A stretch of 64,000 nt of DNA, taken from contig NZ_JAVRHM010000003.1 in NCBI RefSeq assembly GCF_031846525.1, positions 168,887-232,886 on the forward strand, written 5' to 3'. The translations under genes were made by a program, and so were the position numbers. The notes beneath the pieces are model-generated. The model was given only the letters and a program-made list of their open reading frames with translations. It was not told where the DNA came from and did no database searches. Source of the DNA: Autumnicola patrickiae. Lineage in GTDB: Bacteria; Bacteroidota; Bacteroidia; Flavobacteriales; Flavobacteriaceae. Below are positions 26,620 through 35,021 of the stretch, one piece after another (positions within the stretch are counted from its first letter, which is position 1; the number at the start of each line of letters is the position of its first letter).

Positions 26620-27051
26620 ATGGACCCACAGTTAATAAAATCTTCTCTTAAGATCAAAAGAAACTCAGAGTGGGCGAACAAATTTCGCTCCTTTAAACTT
26701 GTTTTAGACGGCGAAATCCTGGGTTATATTGAAGATCGGGAGGTTAAAGAATTCAAAATTTCTCCCGGTAAACACACATTAAAGGCAAAACTTGGTTGGT
26801 GCGGAAGCAAACCAGTTATTTTTGAAGTTATGGAAGGGGAAGAGAAACTCGTAGAAGTTAAAGGTTTTATTTTTTCTAGCTGGTTTCTGCCTGTAGCACT
26901 TCTTAACGGCATACTCTACTTTTATCTGGAGGTGGTATATGATATAAGCTCTATTATTCTCGCTTTTCTCATGTTCTTTTTTCTTGGTTATTTACTTTAC
27001 TTTATCACCTTTGGCAGAAACCATTATCTACGGCTTATTGAGTATAATTAA
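26620..27051 (+). CDS. Small membrane protein, unknown function
   Basis: A 143-residue protein. The first 85 residues look like a beta-rich soluble domain of PEGA style (SFKLVLDGEILGYIEDREVK and ISPGKHTLKAKLGWCGSKP), followed by two hydrophobic segments (about 86-106 and 110-133). I do not recognise a named family. The gene lies between the MBL gene and the sterol-desaturase gene, separated by repeat-bearing and promoter-bearing gaps, so it may be single. The cytoplasmic domain could bind a ligand or protein, which is inference from the fold style only. Confidence 0.7.
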   Translation: MDPQLIKSSLKIKRNSEWANKFRSFKLVLDGEILGYIEDREVKEFKISPGKHTLKAKLGWCGSKPVIFEVMEGEEKLVEVKGFIFSSWFLPVALLNGILYFYLEVVYDISSIILAFLMFFFLGYLLYFITFGRNHYLRLIEYN

Positions 27052-27072
27052 TTTGTCCTCTAAACCTTAATT

Positions 27073-27086
27073 GTAACAAATGTTAC
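27073..27086. promoter_or_regulatory. Inverted repeat GTAAC-N4-GTTAC (candidate operator)
   Basis: A perfect 5-base inverted repeat, GTAAC AAAT GTTAC, sits 22 bases before a TATTTTTG -7 box. A dimeric regulator could bind here; none is identified. Confidence 0.4.
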
Positions 27087-27108
27087 TTTAATCAAGCTTC
27101 AAAAAGAA

Positions 27109-27116
27109 TATTTTTG
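27109..27116 (+). promoter_or_regulatory. Candidate -7 box of the sterol-desaturase-like gene
   Basis: TATTTTTG matches TAnnTTTG and lies 18 bases before the GTG start. No -33 TTTG is found at the normal distance, which fits an activator-dependent promoter using the upstream inverted repeat, though this is inference. Confidence 0.45.
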
Positions 27117-27134
27117 CTGTAGAAACATGATGGT

Positions 27135-28064
27135 GTGGAGAAGTATCTAAAAATAATTGGCGATTCTTTTACGGGTTACTTTAATTACCTGGTTTTGGAA
27201 ATTACCAATCCATCATGGACAAATTATTTGTACTGGCTTCTTGGTCTTTCTTTGCTGGTATGGGTGCTGGAAGTTATAGTTCCCTGGCGCGGGAATCAGA
27301 AGGTTTTTAGAAAAGGATTTTGGCTGGATACATTTTATATTTTTTTTAATTTCTTCCTTTTTTCACTCATTGGTTACAATGCCCTATCTAATGTTGCTGT
27401 AGAACTATTTAATGATTTTCTCCGGCTGTTTCATATTGAGAATATTATTACATTTCAGGTTCAGAATCTTCCTTTTTGGGTGCAGTTGCTTATTATGTTT
27501 GTTGTGGCTGACTTTATTCAGTGGAATGTGCACCGACAACTTCACCGACAGCCATGGCTTTGGGAATTTCATAAGGTCCATCACAGTGTAAAGGAGATGG
27601 GATTCGCCGCGCAATTCCGTTTCCATTTTATGGAAACCATTATTTATAAGACGGTACAGTACATTCCGTTGGCGATGATTGGGTTTGGGATTCAGGAATT
27701 TTTTGTAGTACATATGTTCGCGGTTTTTATAGGTCATTTAAACCATGCAAATCTCAACTGGAACTACGGCATTTTTGGATATATTTTTAATAATCCGCAA
27801 ATGCATATCTGGCATCATTCAAGAGAATTACCTGAAAATCACCCGCACGGAATGAATTACGGACTCTCACTTAGTATCTGGGATTATCTCTTCGGAACAG
27901 CTTATATTCCAAAGAACGGGCAAAAAATTAGTCTTGGTTTTGCAGGGGATGAAGATTTCCCTGAAGATTTTAAAAACCAACTGGCGTTTCCATTCCGAAG
28001 GAAAAAGAATAATACAGCTGTAAAGCTTTCAAAAACATTCCGAAAAGAGCAGAAAACAATCTGA
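27135..28064 (+). CDS. Sterol desaturase/fatty acid hydroxylase superfamily membrane protein
   Basis: A 309-residue integral membrane di-iron protein. The eight-histidine clusters are visible: HRQLH, EFHKVHHS, and QMHIWHHS, with HLNHANLNW between. About five hydrophobic segments surround them. The start is GTG at 27135; the ATG codons just upstream are in other frames that stop after a few codons. The enzyme would hydroxylate or desaturate a lipid using oxygen. It follows a gap containing an inverted repeat and a -7 box. The lipid substrate is unknown. Confidence 0.88.
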   Translation: MEKYLKIIGDSFTGYFNYLVLEITNPSWTNYLYWLLGLSLLVWVLEVIVPWRGNQKVFRKGFWLDTFYIFFNFFLFSLIGYNALSNVAVELFNDFLRLFHIENIITFQVQNLPFWVQLLIMFVVADFIQWNVHRQLHRQPWLWEFHKVHHSVKEMGFAAQFRFHFMETIIYKTVQYIPLAMIGFGIQEFFVVHMFAVFIGHLNHANLNWNYGIFGYIFNNPQMHIWHHSRELPENHPHGMNYGLSLSIWDYLFGTAYIPKNGQKISLGFAGDEDFPEDFKNQLAFPFRRKKNNTAVKLSKTFRKEQKTI

Positions 28065-28225
28065 AGTCTTAGAAGTTTCATTTGTGTTTTATTTTTGCAT
28101 TCTTTCTTTTAACCACCTGAAGCTATAACTTGTTTTCTAAAAGCTATGCAAAGTCTTTAATTATTACTTCAAACTTTTTCTATATTTACGAAACCGGCTT
28201 TAAAAGCCTCTTTTAAGTAAGAAAT

Positions 28226-28711
28226 ATGGAAAAAAAATATAAGGTTAGGGTAAACGATAATTACAATTATAAGTTTACCAATGATGAAATTACCGCTTTA
28301 GATCAACAAAAACTTACCACTTCAAAATTCCATGTTTTAAAGGAACATCATTCTTTTAAAGCTGAAATTCTAAATTATGATTTTAACCAAAAAAAATATT
28401 CGGTCAGGATCAATTCCAACATTTATGAGGTTGATATTTCTAATGAACTGGATTTGCTTATCGAGGAAATGGGGCTTTCTTTAGGTTCTGCGCAGGCTGT
28501 AAACGATATAAAAGCACCAATGCCGGGACTGATCCTGGATGTAGTGGTAAAGGAGGGTGATAAGGTAAAAGAAGGAGATTACCTGCTTGTGCTGGAAGCT
28601 ATGAAAATGGAAAATACTCTTACCGCTCCCGGCGACGGAATTATAAAATCTGTACATGTAGAAAAAGGGCAAACGGTAGATAAAAATCAGTTATTGATCG
28701 AGCTGGAGTAA
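28226..28711 (+). CDS. Biotin carboxyl carrier protein subunit of an acyl-CoA carboxylase
   Basis: A 161-residue carrier protein. The C-terminal biotinyl domain has the EAMKMENT biotinylation motif, preceded by APMPGLILDVVVKEGD, the paired lipoyl/biotinyl half. The N-terminal 85 residues form a linker/BT-like domain typical of Bacteroidota acyl-CoA carboxylases. It is the first of three genes (carrier, biotin carboxylase, carboxyltransferase). It would swing the carboxylated biotin between the two active sites in the cytoplasm. GGCTTT-A-AAAGCC, a small palindrome, lies in the leader near 28196-28208. Confidence 0.92.
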   Translation: MEKKYKVRVNDNYNYKFTNDEITALDQQKLTTSKFHVLKEHHSFKAEILNYDFNQKKYSVRINSNIYEVDISNELDLLIEEMGLSLGSAQAVNDIKAPMPGLILDVVVKEGDKVKEGDYLLVLEAMKMENTLTAPGDGIIKSVHVEKGQTVDKNQLLIELE

Positions 28712-28766
28712 ATTAGTAAAGAGTCAAGCGATCAAAAAAAGCTTATCTTAAAAAAGATAATTACAG

Positions 28767-30206
28767 ATGAAAAAAATATTAGTAGCTAATCGCGGGGAAA
28801 TTGCATTGCGGGTGATGAAAACCGCTCAGAAAATGGGAATTAAAACCGTGGCTGTTTTCTCTAAGGCAGACAGGAATGCGCCGCATGTAAAGTTTGCAGA
28901 TGAAGCGGTTTGCATTGGAGAAGCGCCTTCCAGCGAATCATATTTGCGTGGGGATAAAATTATAGAAGTTGCAAAAGATCTTGGAGTAGACGGCATCCAT
29001 CCCGGCTACGGATTTTTAAGTGAAAACGCAGGTTTTGCCGAAAATGTGGAAAAAAACGGTATCACCTGGATTGGCCCCGGCTCCAAAGCGATTAAAATTA
29101 TGGGAAGTAAACTTGCCGCCAAAGATGCGGTGAAGAAATACGACATTCCAATGGTTCCCGGAATAGATGAGGCTATAACCGATGTGGAGAAAGCTAAAAA
29201 AATTGCCGGAGAAATTGGTTTTCCAATCCTGATTAAAGCTTCTGCCGGAGGCGGCGGAAAAGGAATGCGAATTGTCGAAAAAGAAAAGGATCTAGGCGAC
29301 CAGATGCAACGCGCGATTAGCGAAGCGGAATCTGCTTTTGGGGACGGATCGGTTTTTATTGAAAAATATGTTGGTTCTCCACGGCATATAGAAATTCAGG
29401 TTTTATGTGATACGCATGGTAATTCTCTTCATCTTTTTGAACGGGAATGCAGCATTCAGCGGCGCCACCAGAAGGTTGTGGAAGAAGCACCTTCGGTAAT
29501 TCTCGATGAAAAACTTCGGAAGGAAATGGGAGAAGCTGCCGTAAAAGTGGCCAAGGCTTGTGATTATGTTGGAGCTGGAACTGTGGAGTTCCTGATGGAT
29601 GAGAACAAGAATTTTTATTTCCTTGAAATGAATACGCGTCTGCAGGTAGAGCACCCGGTAACCGAATTAATTACCGGAATCGATCTTGTGGAGCAACAAA
29701 TAAAAATAGCGAGAGGTCAAGAACTGCAGTTTTCGCAAGATGATCTAAAAATCAATGGCCATGCGGTGGAACTGCGCGTCTATGCTGAAGATCCCATGGA
29801 AGACTTTATGCCCAGCGTGGGAACTCTGGAAAGATATCGCGGTCCGGCAGGTGAAGGAATCCGTTTGGATGATGGTTTTGAGGAAGGAATGGAAGTTCCC
29901 ATCTATTACGATCCAATGCTCGCTAAACTCATTACTTACGGGAAGAGCAGGGAAGAGGCTATTCAGCTTATGATAAAGGCGATAGATCAATATGAAGTTA
30001 AAGGAGTAATGACAACGCTGCCCTTCGGGAAATTTGTCTTTGAACATGAATCCTTCAGAAGTGGAAATTTTGATACACATTTTGTAAAAAAATACTATTC
30101 CGCAGAAAAAATGGAAGCTAAAATTGAAGAAGAAGCGAAACTTGCCGGATTAATTGCGCTTAAACAATATTTAAAGGATCAGAAATTAGTCCGTTTACCA
30201 AAGTAA
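28767..30206 (+). CDS. accC: Biotin carboxylase subunit
   Basis: A 479-residue ATP-grasp biotin carboxylase. NRGEIALRVMKTA opens the biotin carboxylase N-domain, the glycine-rich KASAGGGGKGMRIV loop covers ATP, and FLEMNTRLQVEHPVTE is the catalytic block. Length is normal. It carboxylates biotin on the carrier encoded 55 nt upstream, using bicarbonate and ATP. The following carboxyltransferase resembles propionyl-CoA carboxylase, so this enzyme probably belongs to a propionyl/methylmalonyl route rather than essential fatty acid synthesis. Confidence 0.94.
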   Translation: MKKILVANRGEIALRVMKTAQKMGIKTVAVFSKADRNAPHVKFADEAVCIGEAPSSESYLRGDKIIEVAKDLGVDGIHPGYGFLSENAGFAENVEKNGITWIGPGSKAIKIMGSKLAAKDAVKKYDIPMVPGIDEAITDVEKAKKIAGEIGFPILIKASAGGGGKGMRIVEKEKDLGDQMQRAISEAESAFGDGSVFIEKYVGSPRHIEIQVLCDTHGNSLHLFERECSIQRRHQKVVEEAPSVILDEKLRKEMGEAAVKVAKACDYVGAGTVEFLMDENKNFYFLEMNTRLQVEHPVTELITGIDLVEQQIKIARGQELQFSQDDLKINGHAVELRVYAEDPMEDFMPSVGTLERYRGPAGEGIRLDDGFEEGMEVPIYYDPMLAKLITYGKSREEAIQLMIKAIDQYEVKGVMTTLPFGKFVFEHESFRSGNFDTHFVKKYYSAEKMEAKIEEEAKLAGLIALKQYLKDQKLVRLPK

Positions 30207-30255
30207 AAGTTTTGAATATTTCAGCATTCAAAATTCAAAATCAGAATTCTAAGAG

Positions 30256-31797
30256 ATGAGTCAGAATATAGAAAAGTTAAACGAGAAGATTAAAGAAGCT
30301 CATTTGGGTGGCGGTGAAAAACGGATTGCCAAACAACATGAAAAGAAGAAGTTAACTGCCCGGGAAAGAGTAGATTACCTGCTGGACGAAGGTTCTTTTG
30401 AAGAGCTGGGGATTCTGGTAACCCACCGTACCACCGATTTTGGAATGGAGAAACAACAATATTACGGTGATGGAGTTGTGACCGGATATGGTACTATAAA
30501 TGGCCGGCTGGTATATGTTTTTGCTCAGGATTTTACAGTTTTTGGCGGTGCTTTATCTGAAACCCATGCCGAGAAAATCTGCAAAGTGATGGATCACGCC
30601 ATGAAAGTGGGAGCGCCTATTATAGGACTTAATGATTCTGGTGGTGCCAGGATTCAGGAAGGGGTGAAATCCCTGGGCGGCTATGCCGATATTTTTTACC
30701 GGAATGTGCAGGCGTCTGGCGTAATTCCCCAAATTTCAGCAATTATGGGACCTTGCGCAGGGGGAGCCGTTTATTCCCCGGCAATGACAGATTTCACACT
30801 TATGGTGCAGGATACCAGCTATATGTTTGTTACCGGCCCTAATGTGGTAAAAACGGTGACTAATGAAGAGGTAACTTCCGAAGAACTGGGCGGTGCAAGT
30901 ACACATTCTAGAAAGTCGGGCGTTACACATATTACCTCGCACAACGATATTACCTGCCTGGAAGATATAAAAACGCTGATGAGCTACCTTCCGCAGAATA
31001 ACAAAGAAACCCCTGAAAAGCTGCCTTACGAGTTGGGTGACGAGATTAGAGAAAATTTAGATACTTTGGTGCCGGATAGTTCCAATAAACCTTATGATAT
31101 GCACGAGGTGATAAAAGGAATTATAGATCAAGATTCGTTTTTTGAGATTCATAAAGATTATGCCGATAATATAATTGTAGGTTTTGCGCGGCTTGGCGGC
31201 AGAAGCATTGGTATCGTGGCGAACCAGCCCATGAGCCTTGCCGGAGTCCTGGATGTGGACAGCTCTAAAAAAGCGGCCCGTTTTGTACGTTTCTGCGACT
31301 GTTTTAATATTCCGTTACTCGTGCTGGTCGATGTACCGGGCTTTCTTCCGGGAACAGACCAGGAATGGAATGGAATTATCCTGCATGGAGCCAAACTATT
31401 GTATGCTTTGAGCGAAGCAACGGTGCCTCGGGTAACTGTGATTACGCGTAAAGCTTACGGCGGAGCTTATGACGTGATGAACAGTAAGCATATTGGTGCC
31501 GATCTTAACTTTGCGTGGCCTACTGCGGAAATTGCCGTAATGGGAGCCAAAGGTGCGAGTGAAATTATTTTCAGAAAAGAAATTCAGGAAGCGGAAGATC
31601 CTGAATTGAAACTTTCTGAAAAGGAAGCCGAATATGCCGAAAAGTTTGCCAATCCGTTTAAAGCGGCGCAACGCGGATTTATAGATGAGGTGATCATGCC
31701 CAGAGATACCAGAAAAAAGCTGCTGAAGGCTTTCAGTATGCTCGAAAATAAGCAGGTATTAAGGATAGACCGGAAGCATGGGAATATTCCATTGTAG
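30256..31797 (+). CDS. pccB: Acyl-CoA carboxylase carboxyltransferase (propionyl-CoA type)
   Basis: A 513-residue carboxyltransferase with the two crotonase-like halves. GLNDSGGARIQEGVKSLGGY and MGPCAGGAVYSPAMTDF mark the N-half; LVDVPGFLPGTDQE and TRKAYGGAYDVMNSKHIGAD mark the C-half. These are the blocks of PccB and of the methylmalonyl-CoA carboxyltransferase 12S subunit. It completes the three-subunit enzyme with the two preceding genes. Likely function is propionyl-CoA to methylmalonyl-CoA; acetyl-CoA as a second substrate cannot be excluded from sequence. Confidence 0.92.
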   Translation: MSQNIEKLNEKIKEAHLGGGEKRIAKQHEKKKLTARERVDYLLDEGSFEELGILVTHRTTDFGMEKQQYYGDGVVTGYGTINGRLVYVFAQDFTVFGGALSETHAEKICKVMDHAMKVGAPIIGLNDSGGARIQEGVKSLGGYADIFYRNVQASGVIPQISAIMGPCAGGAVYSPAMTDFTLMVQDTSYMFVTGPNVVKTVTNEEVTSEELGGASTHSRKSGVTHITSHNDITCLEDIKTLMSYLPQNNKETPEKLPYELGDEIRENLDTLVPDSSNKPYDMHEVIKGIIDQDSFFEIHKDYADNIIVGFARLGGRSIGIVANQPMSLAGVLDVDSSKKAARFVRFCDCFNIPLLVLVDVPGFLPGTDQEWNGIILHGAKLLYALSEATVPRVTVITRKAYGGAYDVMNSKHIGADLNFAWPTAEIAVMGAKGASEIIFRKEIQEAEDPELKLSEKEAEYAEKFANPFKAAQRGFIDEVIMPRDTRKKLLKAFSMLENKQVLRIDRKHGNIPL

Positions 31798-31993
31798 TTT
31801 TAAGCTAAAAAGATAAGGAGTTAAAGAGGAAAAGAGGAGAGGAGAAAGAGGAGAGATTTGAAAATTTGAAAAATGAATTCGAGAAGAGAACAACATTTCA
31901 AAATTTAGAATTCAATATTTAAAACAAGTTTCCAGGTCGATAATTGGCATTTTGAGACATGACTTTTTCAGTTGAAAAAGAGAAAAATAAAAT
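31798..31993. other. Purine-rich spacer with low-complexity words and a palindromic word
   Basis: The gap begins with GA-rich text (AAAGAGGAAAAGAGGAGAGG), then ATTTGAAAATTTGAAAAATG, and ends with a copy of the dispersed palindromic word. No gene is visible. Similar words occur near 38.2, 40.8 and 51.2 kb. Confidence 0.5.
31935..31957. repeat. Dispersed palindromic word, copy 5
   Basis: Reads GGTCGATAATTGGCATTTTG, then AGA. It lies 36 bases before the next gene's start. Confidence 0.6.
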
Positions 31994-32890
31994 ATGAAAT
32001 TCAAAAAAATTGTTTGTGTAGATAGTACAAAGATCGAAGATTGGGCTTTGGAAGAACTACAGCAATATAGTAAAGAGAAAATAAGTGTTTATAAAGACGA
32101 TCCCGGTTCTAAAGCTGAGATTTTGGAGCGGATAGGGGACACAGAGGCGATTTTCGTATCCTGGAGAACCCCAATTGACGAGGAAATTATTAAAAAATGT
32201 CCGAATCTTAAGTACATCGGGATGTGCTGCAGTTTGTACGACGATGCTTCGGCTAATGTTGCGGTAAATTTTGCCAGGGAACGGGGAATTGGCGTAAAAG
32301 GCATCAGGGATTATGGTGATCCCGGAGTGGTGGAGTTTATTGTTTCAGAATTGGTAAGATTACTGCACGGATATGGTGAAAATCAGTGGCGGGAAATGCC
32401 AATGGAACTCACCGATAGAAAACTGGGAATTATCGGACTTGGAACTACCGGACAGCTGCTTGCAAAATGTCTGCTCCCTTTTGGGATGGACCTCTACTAT
32501 TTCAGCAGGACCAGGAAAAAGAATTGGGAAGAGAAAGGTGTAAAGTTCCTGGAGCTGGAGGAATTACTGAAAACTTCAGAAATGATAAGTATTCATCTGC
32601 CAAAAAATATTGAGATATTAAAGAAGAAGGAGTTTCAGCAGTTAGGTTCGGGTAAAATCCTTATCAATACATCGCTGGGATTACCTATTGACGAAGAGGC
32701 TTTTCAGAAATGGATAAGTGAGCCTTCAAATTTTGCCATTTTCGACGGAGATGCAAAAAGTAAGCTAGATGGCCGAATCCTGAAAAACACAAATTTGATT
32801 ACGGTAGACAAAAGTGCCGGCTGGTCCACAAAAACTGAAGAACGGCTGTCCCAAAAGGTGCTGGATAATTTTAAAGACTTTATTAGTTGA
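31994..32890 (+). CDS. D-2-hydroxyacid dehydrogenase-like protein lacking the catalytic triad
   Basis: A 298-residue member of the D-isomer-specific 2-hydroxyacid dehydrogenase fold. The NAD-binding motif GLGTTGQ is clear (about residues 143-149). The usual catalytic Arg, Glu and His are not in their places: NTSLGLPID replaces the N-x-x-R-G segment, IFDGDA replaces the D-V-x-x-x-E-P segment, and VDKSAGW replaces the P-H-x-A-G segment. The frame is open and the length near normal. It may bind NAD and a ligand without the standard chemistry. The gene is flanked on both sides by copies of the palindromic word. Confidence 0.85.
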   Translation: MKFKKIVCVDSTKIEDWALEELQQYSKEKISVYKDDPGSKAEILERIGDTEAIFVSWRTPIDEEIIKKCPNLKYIGMCCSLYDDASANVAVNFARERGIGVKGIRDYGDPGVVEFIVSELVRLLHGYGENQWREMPMELTDRKLGIIGLGTTGQLLAKCLLPFGMDLYYFSRTRKKNWEEKGVKFLELEELLKTSEMISIHLPKNIEILKKKEFQQLGSGKILINTSLGLPIDEEAFQKWISEPSNFAIFDGDAKSKLDGRILKNTNLITVDKSAGWSTKTEERLSQKVLDNFKDFIS

Positions 32891-32928
32891 AGTATTTACG
32901 TTGTTTGGAGATTATTTATTTTTTAATA

Positions 32929-32948
32929 TCGATAATTGGCATTTTTCA
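32929..32948. repeat. Dispersed palindromic word, copy 6
   Basis: Reads TCGATAATTGGCATTTTTCA, nearly identical to copy 5, and lies 38 bases past the dehydrogenase-like gene. The gene is thus bracketed by two copies in the same orientation. Confidence 0.6.
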
Positions 32949-33038
32949 AGAGTAGTTTTAAACAAAAAGCTAAAGCAGATAAAAATGATAAGTTTTGAAA
33001 TATGTAAGAGAGGTTGATCTATTTTTTGAGAAAATTTT

Positions 33039-33671
33039 CTAATTATTCCCTCGCAGGTGATAAGAGGGTAACGAAATCTTATACTTTACAACGATCAAAC
33101 GGATAATGATGACGGTGAGTGACGTTACTACGTAAATCACATCAATATTTACATTCAGCCTGTGAAGCACAACAAAAGCAAGACCCCCTACAATACTGGC
33201 TGTGGCATAGATTTCTTTTCTGAAAATCACGGGGATTTCATTACAAAGAATATCCCTTACGACTCCGCCAAAAGTACCTGTCATTGCTCCTATGGCAATA
33301 GAAACGATAGGATCCAGATTATTGGCAACCCCGGTTTCTACCCCGGTGATGGTAAAAACTCCCAGCCCAATTGTATCAAAAAGGAAAAGGGAGGTTTTAA
33401 GGTAATTTATTTTTTTACGGAAGATAATTGCAAAAATTGTTACGGCACCAATCAAGTAAATATAAGCTGCATTCTCCATCCAGGCAACGGGAGTGTTCCC
33501 CATTAAAGCATCCCTTATCGTACCACCGCCAATTGCTGTAACAAATGCAATAATAAAAATCCCAAAAAGATCCAATTTCCGGTCCATCGCGGCAAGTGCT
33601 CCGGAAATGGCAAAAGCCATAGTTCCCAGGATGTCCAGAATGTTGAATAGACTCAGTTCCATAACGAACAA
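33039..33671 (-). CDS. Trimeric intracellular cation (TRIC) channel family protein (UPF0126)
   Basis: A 210-residue membrane protein of the YicG/TRIC type. The internal repeat is visible as AISGALAAMDRKLDLFGIF followed by AIGGGTIRDALMG in the first half and AMTGTFGGVVRDIL in the second. About seven transmembrane helices are expected. Members form small-cation channels or glycine-related transporters. It is transcribed on the minus strand, divergent from trxB with about 160 bases between starts. Confidence 0.88.
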   Translation of the reverse strand: MFVMELSLFNILDILGTMAFAISGALAAMDRKLDLFGIFIIAFVTAIGGGTIRDALMGNTPVAWMENAAYIYLIGAVTIFAIIFRKKINYLKTSLFLFDTIGLGVFTITGVETGVANNLDPIVSIAIGAMTGTFGGVVRDILCNEIPVIFRKEIYATASIVGGLAFVVLHRLNVNIDVIYVVTSLTVIIIRLIVVKYKISLPSYHLRGNN

Positions 33672-33806
33672 AGGTATATTAAACTTTTAATTCTGAAGAA
33701 GTCACAAAAGATTTTTGCTGAAGCCTCCAATGATCTGTATTTGTAGAAGCTATGTTCCAATAGCAAATCTTCATGGCTATAGAGCCGGGAAGTTCCTAAA
33801 AGTTAG

Positions 33807-33814
33807 TATTTTTG
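33807..33814 (+). promoter_or_regulatory. Candidate -7 box of trxB
   Basis: TATTTTTG matches TAnnTTTG and lies 20 bases before the ATG at 33835. No -33 TTTG is seen at the normal spacing. Confidence 0.45.
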
Positions 33815-33834
33815 CAACTCAAATTAGAAATATT

Positions 33835-34809
33835 ATGAGCGATAAAGTTGAAAGAATAAAATGTCTTATAATAGGCTCCGGGCCGGCTGGATATACTGCA
33901 GCAATCTATGCAGCCCGTGCCGATCTTAAACCGGTTATGTACACAGGAATGGAACCGGGCGGACAATTAACTACTACTACTGAAGTGGATAATTTTCCCG
34001 GTTATCCAGATGGTATAGACGGTCCACAAATGATGATGGACCTTCAAAAACAAGCCGAACGTTTTGGTACTCAGGTTAGAATAGGAATGGTAACAGAAGT
34101 TGAATTCAGCAAAGAAGTTGGCGGAATTCATCGTGCGCGTGTAGACAATGCAAATTGGGTAGAGGCAGAAACAGTAATTATTTCTACCGGAGCTACTGCA
34201 AAGTACCTCGGCTTACCGAGTGAGCAGAAGTTAAGAGGAGGCGGAGTTTCGGCATGTGCGGTTTGTGACGGTTTCTTTTATAAAAATCAGGATGTAGCAA
34301 TCGTTGGTGGTGGAGATACCGCTGCAGAAGAGGCTACGTATCTTTCCAATATTTGTAATAAAGTAACCATGCTGGTTAGAAAGGATGAAATGAAGGCATC
34401 AAAAGCCATGCAGCACAGGGTAACCAGTACAAAAAACATCGATTTGAGATATAATACTGAAGTTGATGAAATCCTTGGTGACCAGGTAGTTGAAGGTTTA
34501 AGAATGGTGAATAACCAGACAGGAGAGAAGGAAGAAATTAAGATCACCGGATTTTTTGTAGCCATAGGGCACAAACCAAATACCGAAGTTTTTAAAGGTC
34601 ATTTAGATATGGATGAGACTGGCTATTTGATTACTAAGGGAAAATCTACAAAAACAAACCTCCCGGGTGTTTTTGCTTCAGGAGATGTACAGGACAAAGA
34701 ATATCGCCAGGCAGTAACTGCAGCCGGAACGGGTTGTATGGCTGCGTTGGATGCAGAACGTTACCTTGCAGAAGTAGAGAGCAGGGAAGAAGAGGAAGTT
34801 ACTGCCTGA
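33835..34809 (+). CDS. trxB: Thioredoxin-disulfide reductase
   Basis: A 324-residue flavoprotein. The FAD motif is GSGPAGYTAAIYAARA near residue 14, the redox-active pair is CAVCDG (the C-x-x-C disulfide), the NADPH motif is GGGDTAAEEA, and the C-terminal FAD block GVFASGDVQDKEYRQAVTAAG is intact. I start at ATG 33835 (MSDKVERIKC); the frame is open upstream to 33715 but that extension is atypical, and the -7 box lies inside it. It reduces thioredoxin with NADPH in the cytoplasm. The stop codon is followed immediately by a palindromic word and then a strong terminator. Confidence 0.94.
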   Translation: MSDKVERIKCLIIGSGPAGYTAAIYAARADLKPVMYTGMEPGGQLTTTTEVDNFPGYPDGIDGPQMMMDLQKQAERFGTQVRIGMVTEVEFSKEVGGIHRARVDNANWVEAETVIISTGATAKYLGLPSEQKLRGGGVSACAVCDGFFYKNQDVAIVGGGDTAAEEATYLSNICNKVTMLVRKDEMKASKAMQHRVTSTKNIDLRYNTEVDEILGDQVVEGLRMVNNQTGEKEEIKITGFFVAIGHKPNTEVFKGHLDMDETGYLITKGKSTKTNLPGVFASGDVQDKEYRQAVTAAGTGCMAALDAERYLAEVESREEEEVTA

Positions 34810-34825
34810 AAATGGCAATTTTCGA
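34808..34825. repeat. Dispersed palindromic word, copy 7
   Basis: Reads GAAAATGGCAATTTTCGA and overlaps the trxB stop codon (TGA 34807-34809). It precedes the terminator by 6 bases. Confidence 0.65.
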
Positions 34826-34831
34826 TATTAA

Positions 34832-34868
34832 AAAATCCCGTCAGTTGATATTGACGGGATTTTCTTTT
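34832..34868. terminator. Bidirectional intrinsic terminator between trxB and the PspC operon
   Basis: AAAATCCCGTCA (34832-34843) pairs perfectly with TGACGGGATTTT (34852-34863) around an 8-base loop. T-rich tracts follow in both directions, so it can stop trxB and the convergent minus-strand operon. Confidence 0.85.
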
Positions 34869-34874
34869 TCAGAT

Positions 34875-35021
34875 TTATTCTTCAGTACATTCTTCCGGAA
34901 TTTTTTGCTGAAGCTGAATCTTACATTTTTCTTCAGTATTATTTTCCGGTATTTCCTCTGTGGGAACTTCCATTATGAAGGACATGACTATGCTGATCAA
35001 TAAACTGATTAATGTGCTCAT
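34875..35021 (-). CDS. 48-residue membrane-anchored small protein, coupled to the PspC gene
   Basis: On the minus strand an ATG at 35021 overlaps the PspC-domain gene's TGA (ATGA, 35018-35021). The 48-codon product starts MSTLISLLISIVMSFIMEVP, a hydrophobic segment of about 16 residues, and ends in an acidic tail (TEEIPENNTEEKCKIQ) with two cysteines (C33, C45). It stops at 34875, just before the bidirectional terminator, so it fits exactly as the last gene of the DUF4870-PadR-PspC operon. I do not recognise the family. A chance frame is possible, but the stop-start overlap and placement favour a real gene. Confidence 0.55.
   Translation of the reverse strand: MSTLISLLISIVMSFIMEVPTEEIPENNTEEKCKIQLQQKIPEECTEE

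Noticed and set aside
33162..33506. A 114-codon plus-strand frame inside the TRIC-type gene
   Set aside because: It lies opposite a clear gene and has no family-like features; a typical antisense shadow.
34734..35003. An 89-codon plus-strand frame across the trxB end
   Set aside because: It runs through the bidirectional terminator and against the more convincing 48-codon minus-strand gene.
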